DNA of 64,000 nucleotides from Pictodentalium vernedei (lineage: Eukaryota > Mollusca > Scaphopoda > Dentaliida > Dentaliidae): assembly GCA_031216915.1 (NCBI GenBank), contig CM062296.1:798951022-799015021 (forward strand), given 5' to 3'. The notes beneath the pieces are model-generated. The model was not told the origin of the DNA and made no database searches. It worked only from the letters and a program-made list of their open reading frames with translations. The position numbers and the translations under genes are program-made. Every line of letters begins with the position of its first letter. Within the stretch, counting starts at the first letter, position 1. Positions 58,137-64,000 of the stretch are shown here, in pieces.

Positions 58137-58985
58137 TAATAATAACACTTTGGCCGGCTGCTGATTTGTCGGAGTTCTCGGGTCAGAAGGACTTGTTACC
58201 CTTGTCCTCCCAACTGCCTCCCTATTTGCACGCTTCGTCACTCCTTCCAACTCTCGGAGACGAACTGCTTGATGACATCCCCTTCCCCATTCTTCCCAAT
58301 CTCTCCGATTAGCATATTAACCCACTCATTTGAGTCTCTCACTAAACAAATGTCCTTCATTCTCTCATCCCACTTCTCCATTATACACCCAGTGAATCTT
58401 ATTCTTTTCGACTGGTATTTGGTGTTTTCTTGAAGAAAGTGTTCCAGGGTCTCCACCACACCCAAATTGAATATCTGACACTCCTGTTCACTGTTTTTCC
58501 CAATTTTTTCCCTCAGCTCCATGGACCGCGACCTCAGCTTGAATAACAGTGACCCCAAAGGTGCCATCAAGGTACTCTTCAAAACCAGGCTTCTCTTTAA
58601 CATGCAGGCCACCCAAAGACCTCTTTGCTTTGACTCCCTCTCGCCAATTAGGGTTACCATCCTCTATGACCCTGTCTCTGACAATGTCTTACTCTTGTTT
58701 GCCCCTACGTCTTGGTCCGAGATCTCCAATGAGTAGTTCTCTATTTGCTCCCTCACTGGGACCATCCACCCTGTCTTGATATTTGAGTTGAAAATTCTCT
58801 GGAACATTACTTTAAGCCATATGCTGTCGGGGAGATTTTCCAAATAATTAAGATAACCGAGTTTCAATAAGTCTATCCTGTCCTTGATCTTCATCCATTC
58901 AAGCTCATCCCCTGATTGCTTTTGGTGCTGCGGCATTACTCGACCCCGTTATCCATTGGCCTGCATCGTTCAGCAAGGTTTCCAA
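58137..58985 (-). mobile_element. LINE 3' fragment, same family as 28.6-32.7 kb
   Basis: Minus strand: LLKLGYLNYLENLPDSIWLK and VMFQRIFNSNIKTGWMVPVR (near 58800-58890), VVETLEHFLQENTKYQSKRI (near 58440), and KNGEGDVIKQFVSESWKE to about 58240. It ends at the shared AATAATAACACT tail at 58137. The rest of the element is found in inverse at 59598. Confidence 0.88.
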
Positions 58986-59527
58986 GCTCCTTGAGTATAA
59001 CAGCGAACTATTTCTGGTATTTCAACAAAGTATAATTAATACCGGGAGATACGACGATCGTCGGAGGTGAGTGTGAGTGGAGGATATCTATTCACTATCC
59101 CCATCAGCGATTGTCGAATCTTACGGCATCACTTCTCAACTTATACTTGGCGATTATACCCACCGGCGCAGGCAATATTATCCATGTTTGTCACCTGTTT
59201 TAACGTCTTGTCGAATGTTACCTTAAGTGTCAGCGTGCCAAATCACAACGAGAAGACAGAGTCAAATTTTACTGAAACGTACAATGTACCAAGAAGTTTT
59301 GTTTCACATATGGATTATCGTATGACCAATTTAATAATCAGCAACATGGAGTGATATTCTTCAGTTTATGTATACTTCACTCCTTAATAGCACATGCACC
59401 ATTTCAATGTTTTGTTTTATTTTGGGTTTTTTTTTCCATTCTTTGTCACAATGGAATATCTTTGTAGGTGTGGGGCGTTTATTTTGGCTGAGCATGTTCG
59501 CCAAACCCTATTTCATTTTATAGGAAA
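58986..59527. other. no gene recognised between LINE pieces
   Basis: A 95-codon ORF at 59067-59354 has no recognisable motif. GTTCGCCAAACCCTATTTCAT at 59496-59516 is identical to positions 5-25 of the window. Confidence 0.4.
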
Positions 59528-59597
59528 TACACTCTAAAATCAGTTGGCGTAAAAATCAACCCAAATCCAATGGGTTGAGTGAATATGAACCCAGTTG
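59528..59597. mobile_element. half MITE related to 55.87 kb, at LINE junction
   Basis: TACACTCTAAAATCAGTTGG and AAAAATCAACCCAAATCCAA match the left arm of the 55872 MITE. It ends GAACCCAGTTGA exactly where LINE sequence begins. Confidence 0.6.
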
Positions 59598-60170
59598 AAG
59601 GCAGGAAAGGAAAGTGTAGGAAAGATTAGGGAGCCAACACCGGAACTTGGATACAGAGTGAACGAAGAACTGAAAAGAGCCACGGTGACCAGAAAAGTTA
59701 AATGTGCTACATACCGGAGAAGTAGAAAACTCAAGGGGGCGGAAGGCAACGAGGCCATGGTATCAAAGGAAGAATACCAACAAGCACGAACTAATGTAAA
59801 TAAGATTAAAGGCGATAATCGGAGAGTGCGCAATCGCAGTCTTATCGGGACAATAAGAATGACAGATGGGGGGAGGGGGGTCGAGTTCAAACGTATTTTA
59901 AAAATGGGTAAATAAACATAACAAAGGAAGTAGCCCACAGAGTATTAAAGTAGATGGCAGCGATACAGACGATCAAGACCAAATCGCATCAGAACTTGCC
60001 AAGCACTGGGAAAAGGTAAGCGATGGGACATGGGGAACCCACCGGAGTGCCGGAATCAGGTCGAGGAAAATCTGTTACCTTCGTGTGCAGCGAAATTAAA
60101 ACCGAGGCGGAGCGAAAAGTGGTCTCAAAATTAAGGAACGGGAAAGCAGGAACAGTCACGATTAACCAAT
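59598..60170 (+). mobile_element. LINE pre-RT fragment, inverted relative to 58.1-kb piece
   Basis: Plus strand: GKESVGKIREPTPELGYRVN and EELKRATVTRKVKCATYRRS correspond to the segment at about 31.45-31.53 kb of the other copy on its minus strand. It continues to CSEIKTEAERKVVSKLRNGK-like coding near 60100-60150 with frameshifts. Confidence 0.85.
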
Positions 60171-61014
60171 GAGCAGAAATATTTGAACTTAAACACCAGT
60201 ACATAAAATAAATGAACAAGCCGGCTTCTCACGTGGATAGATTCTTGTCCTTATGGAAACATAGCAAACTTGACCTCAACAATTGTCCACCGAAACACCA
60301 TGTATGACCGAAGGTGGGCATATCAGAACGTTTCTCATCACAATTAACCTCGAAAAATGATATATTTTAATTATATTTTTCATTGTATGCAAATGTCTGT
60401 TTTTAATTAAAAGTGGAAAGTTTGATATGAGGATATGGAACACTCGAAAAAACCACTGCATCTGATTTTTACCATCGTGGGCACTGACACCCCAAAATAA
60501 AGTCGTCGAGAGATCGATTCAGACTTTAAAAAACACTAGTTAACGAATAACTGCTATAATCAGTATTTATCTTTGCGTGTATATTTACAGTTGAACGAGA
60601 AATCCTGTCACAAGTAGCGCAGAACATGCTCGTGCCTTACTGCAGAAGAATTATGTAATCTAAGTGAAACACACAAGAACGTTTACGCTGTGAAATGCAA
60701 AATATAATGAGTTAATAGCGAGGTCATTAGTGAAGTCACGCACTGAACCGATGAAACAGGACAAAATATTGAGACTACGGTATCTGGAGGGTGGATAACT
60801 ACTAAATTGCTGTGGGATTGACTTTTCACTCGGCAGTTATTTACAATTTATGAGTACAAAACACAAGAAGCACTTGTAAAATTTCATCAGATGGACCGCC
60901 GGGTTACTCCCGGTGGTCCATTTGTTCAAAGTTTCCAAGTGTTTCTTGTGCTAAAATGAAGAATAAAACGCCTTTTCGAGTGCAGAATATATGGCGCTGA
61001 GATTCAGTGGTAAT

Positions 61015-61451
61015 CAGGGCTGGTGACTTTTGCTTTCAAATGTTATATATTATATTACTATTCCTTTTTATTTTTTCTTATTATTTCAATTACTTTTAGA
61101 ATTTTGTTTATTATATTATATTACCATTACTTTTTAAAATGTAATAAATATTACTTTTTTTATTACTTTTATTACATTTGTCAATCACCCAAATTTCATG
61201 CAGAAATTTGTTGCCATAATGCCGATCATGACACGCATTGATATGTAGTCTTCAGTTCGCCGAGAATTTTAAAAAATAATGGAAAACACAAAGTGTTATT
61301 GGTGAAGGAAAAGCAGGATGTACTGTATTGACACAAGACAAAATTTACCAGGGACTGGCCTTCTCGACACAGATATAATTAATGTATATTAATTCACATT
61401 GATGCTATAATCTTTTCAGTTGACACAGTACTCAGGCCGAATAATAATATT

Positions 61452-61484
<33 letters not shown>

Positions 61485-62113
61485 TGGTTGGTTGGTTGGA
61501 GAGAACAATATGACTGAATATTATTACAAGTGTCAAACTTATCAGAATAAGAAACGAATTTATTGCCTTTCCAGTCTTACTGGCATCATTTGTTGGATCT
61601 GATGAGAGGATTCTAATAAATGATTGGCCGGCGTTTTCATCACAGGAAAAATACACACTGAATAATGTAAGAAAATCATCTACAAACATAGTAATAGATA
61701 GGTGATGTTTATTTACATGACAAGGTACATGTGATAAAAAAAACAAATTCGTTTTTTCTGTTTGTAACTTCAAAGTACTGTTTGTAAGCTTGCATTGAAA
61801 CCACTCACATAATACTGTGCATACATAGTCAGGTATCTGTAAAAACACAAAGTAACAGTGTTTATATCATGTTTAAATATATTATCATTTTATTGAATGA
61901 TTTGCTCAAAACACATATTAAACATTTCCACCATCTCAATCATATTAAAAAAATAATAAAAAGTAATAAATATTACTCAATAAATTTTCAGACTATTATG
62001 TTATATTACTATTACTTGTAATAAAAACAATCTCTATTGCTTTTTAGTTTATATTACCTTCAAAATTGTAATATATTATAATACTTATTACTTATTATAT
62101 TACCCCAGCCCTG
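61015..62113. mobile_element. hAT-type non-autonomous element with 8-bp TSD
   Basis: GTGGTAAT occurs at 61007-61014 and again at 62114-62121. The ends are CAGGGCTGGTG and the complement of CCCCAGCCCTG. Subterminal regions are full of TATTAC/GTAATA repeats. A (TAA)n tract lies at 61452-61484. A 131-codon minus-strand ORF (61453-61848) does not resemble a hAT transposase that I recognise, so the element is probably non-autonomous. Confidence 0.93.
61452..61484. repeat. (TAA)n microsatellite
   Basis: About eleven AAT/TAA units inside the hAT element; preceded by imperfect AATAATAATATTATT. Confidence 0.95.
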
Positions 62114-62400
62114 GTGGTAATCCATCCTTTTCAATGTGTATGTACAGTCGAATTTTAATATCTACGTTTTAACGTGTACATGTTTCCCAAAAGAGTTTAG
62201 GAATGATGTTAATAATCTCTATTTACTAGTATAGAATTGTACAGAGTTGGGCACGCTGTTTTTTTTTCTACAGGAATTGTGTTACGCTAGTGGTGCAGTT
62301 TGATGTAGACAAAAGTGTACTTACTCAGCGCGCTATTACTCCAAAGTATTGCACTATACAGTTACAGGACTTCTAGTTTCAACTGTATTGTATTTAGATA

Positions 62401-64000
62401 AATTGGCTATGTTTTAAAAATCTGGCGACTTTCGTCAATAGACACAAGGAACAACATCAAAAATGGCGTTTCGCTGATAAACAAGTTGTGGTTTTGGAAA
62501 ATGTCCGTGATGTATGCCTCCTGTTGCCAATTCAACCAATCTGACACCCTTGCTTTATTCTCGGATGTTGGAGGTAACTTCAGCCAAGGACGGTTTTGGT
62601 GTAATTTACCTCTGTGTACTCTTCTGACAAAATACGTCTGTGGACTTTCATGAACTGTTGCAACACACTTCTACCAGTTTACTAGTACAATCTTTATTTT
62701 GATGTCTAACATGCCCGCATTTCTCAAATATGAGTTGAAATTTAGAAATCAAGAGTTTTAGCAAAGAATGTGTCAGCGTTAACTGGATAAAACTATAACA
62801 ATTAAGAAACGAGATTCAGATGTGTGTTGAACTGAAGTTTTCCGAATTTGAAAACTACCCCACAGTAACTTTGTAATATTTCGTTAGATTTCGTCAGCCC
62901 TTCCACCACTGAACTGTTTACAGTCCTGACGAACTTTTTCGCAAAATCGCTATACCCCTCAACCCGTCTTGGAAAACTTCCCTCTTCAGCAATATAATTT
63001 TCAACCTCAGAAGAGTTCAACTTCGTCTTTATTTTCAGAATAATCAGTAGCACTATTCAGTACCTCCTTCAACATCACCCTTTTTCACTGCCGTCACCAA
63101 TCTATTCTGCTTCAAGAAGAGGAGACAGGTGACAGCTGTGAAGAAGGTGTTAATGTTGGAAAAGGTAGTGGTGATAATACTCTTCTGGTTAAATAAATTA
63201 ACTTAGTGGCGATAATTTAATTTTATTTTCGACATTTGCTTATAGCCCTCATGAGTGTAGGAAATATCACAAACAGCACAAACTGCAATGTTACTTTCGA
63301 TATTTCTTCCTAATTCAGGTTCTCGGCCGGATGGAAGTGGAGTTTGTGTAAAGCATTTGAGATTGCTTTTTTCTGATGAGATGATTCTTGATCCGTTGTG
63401 ATTACCCCAGACCATGCACGCTCCCATCAGTTTATATTATTTAGATGGCCCAGTGAGACATTACTGATAACGAACTAAATGTGACCTATATATACAACCA
63501 TATTGCACCAGGGGAAATTTGATTCCCATTGTCATAGAAAATAGATGTAGCTGTGTATTGTTTTAACAATTTGGTTGTATTAGAAGAATAAATATACTAA
63601 ATTCAAGATACATGTAACACAGAGTTAGTATTAAAAAAAAACACAATCATCGTTACAATAATGAACAGTTATTTTTTCCGTTGCGGGCACTCATTCGGAT
63701 AACAGAGAAGGTAAAATTTATACTTATACTCAGATATGACGTCAGGATGTTATGTTCACTTGTTTTGGGAATTCTTCCGATCATTTTTGGGAAACCCCAT
63801 TTATCTCTGCCTATTATCTTGACAATAACATCACAACATTGTCAGTAACCCCTGTTATCATCGTAACCCAAGACACACCCCTTATACACCACGGAATGAA
63901 GGCAAATGAGATCTTCCAAAAGGTCCGAAAGGAAGTATCCAATAAAGCTATACTACTTCCCTTTCTACCTCATGTTAGTCACTAGACTGAGCATAATGTA
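62401..64000. other. no gene recognised at the right edge
   Basis: Short ORFs only (for example 63738-63985 on plus, 63203-63427 on minus). None shows a motif I can name. If another lectin-like gene lies to the right, its exons are not evident here. Confidence 0.35.

Larger units (their letters stand above)
60590..62400. repeat. duplicated block C (shared with block B)
   Basis: It aligns with 50.32-51.27 kb in the same orientation: GCCTTACTGCAGAAGAATTA, GTGGATAACTACTAAATTGC, CACAAGAAGCACTTGTAAAA, GTACAGAGTTGGGCACGCTG, CAGCGCGCTATTACTCCAAA. It contains a hAT element (61015-62113) absent from block B, and an extra small hairpin (GGACCGCCGGGTTACTCCCG) at about 60893. Confidence 0.85.

Noticed and set aside
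59067-59354. 95-codon ORF as an exon of a neighbouring gene
   Set aside because: No recognisable motif and no convincing splice borders; it lies between two pieces of one LINE.
61453-61848. 131-codon minus-strand ORF as a hAT transposase
   Set aside because: It lacks recognisable hAT motifs, and its final residues are a Tyr run translated from the microsatellite.

Overview
This window looks like a gene-poor stretch of a marine invertebrate nuclear genome, most likely a mollusc. That placement is an inference from the F-type lectin plus PAN-like gene architecture and the density of SINEs, MITEs and degenerate LINEs. There is no bacterial-style gene packing. I see no tRNA or rRNA gene, no CRISPR array and no intact long ORF other than remnants of mobile elements.

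The one host gene I can assemble is on the + strand and spans about 16.7-52.1 kb in four small exons: 16732-16774, 19105-19326, 47868-48086 and 51884-52104. Every junction has GT/AG borders and phase 1. Joined, they give a 234-residue secreted protein made of a short signal peptide, a complete F-type (fucolectin) domain split over two exons, and a cysteine-rich PAN/Apple-like C-terminal domain. The protein keeps the two sugar-binding arginines of F-type lectins but has Cys where the sugar-binding His normally is. Its stop codon lies inside the TTAA target site of a palindromic transposon.

Region by region: 0-2.2 kb holds AT-rich diverged repeats and a TTAA element. 2.2-6.2 kb is a dead sense-strand LINE carrying a nested MITE and a SINE. 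6.9-15.75 kb is flanked by large inverted arms built partly from a ~160-bp satellite (foldback-like). 16.7-52.1 kb is the lectin gene; its 28.5-kb second intron holds two dead LINEs in antisense, an L1/Tx1-like LINE in sense, SINEs, MITEs and tandem repeats. 52.4-64 kb holds further MITEs, LINE pieces, a ~534-bp tandem duplication and a 1.1-kb hAT element with a perfect 8-bp target duplication.

The most informative pattern is a set of at least fourteen short elements in two families. They share piggyBac-like ends (TTAA then CCCTTTACC) and a common central palindrome but differ in between. Three diverged duplicate blocks, at about 24.0-24.65, 50.1-51.4 and 60.6-62.4 kb, supply empty sites that show two of these elements and the hAT element inserted after duplication. 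All family and domain assignments come from reading the sequence; no database search was possible.
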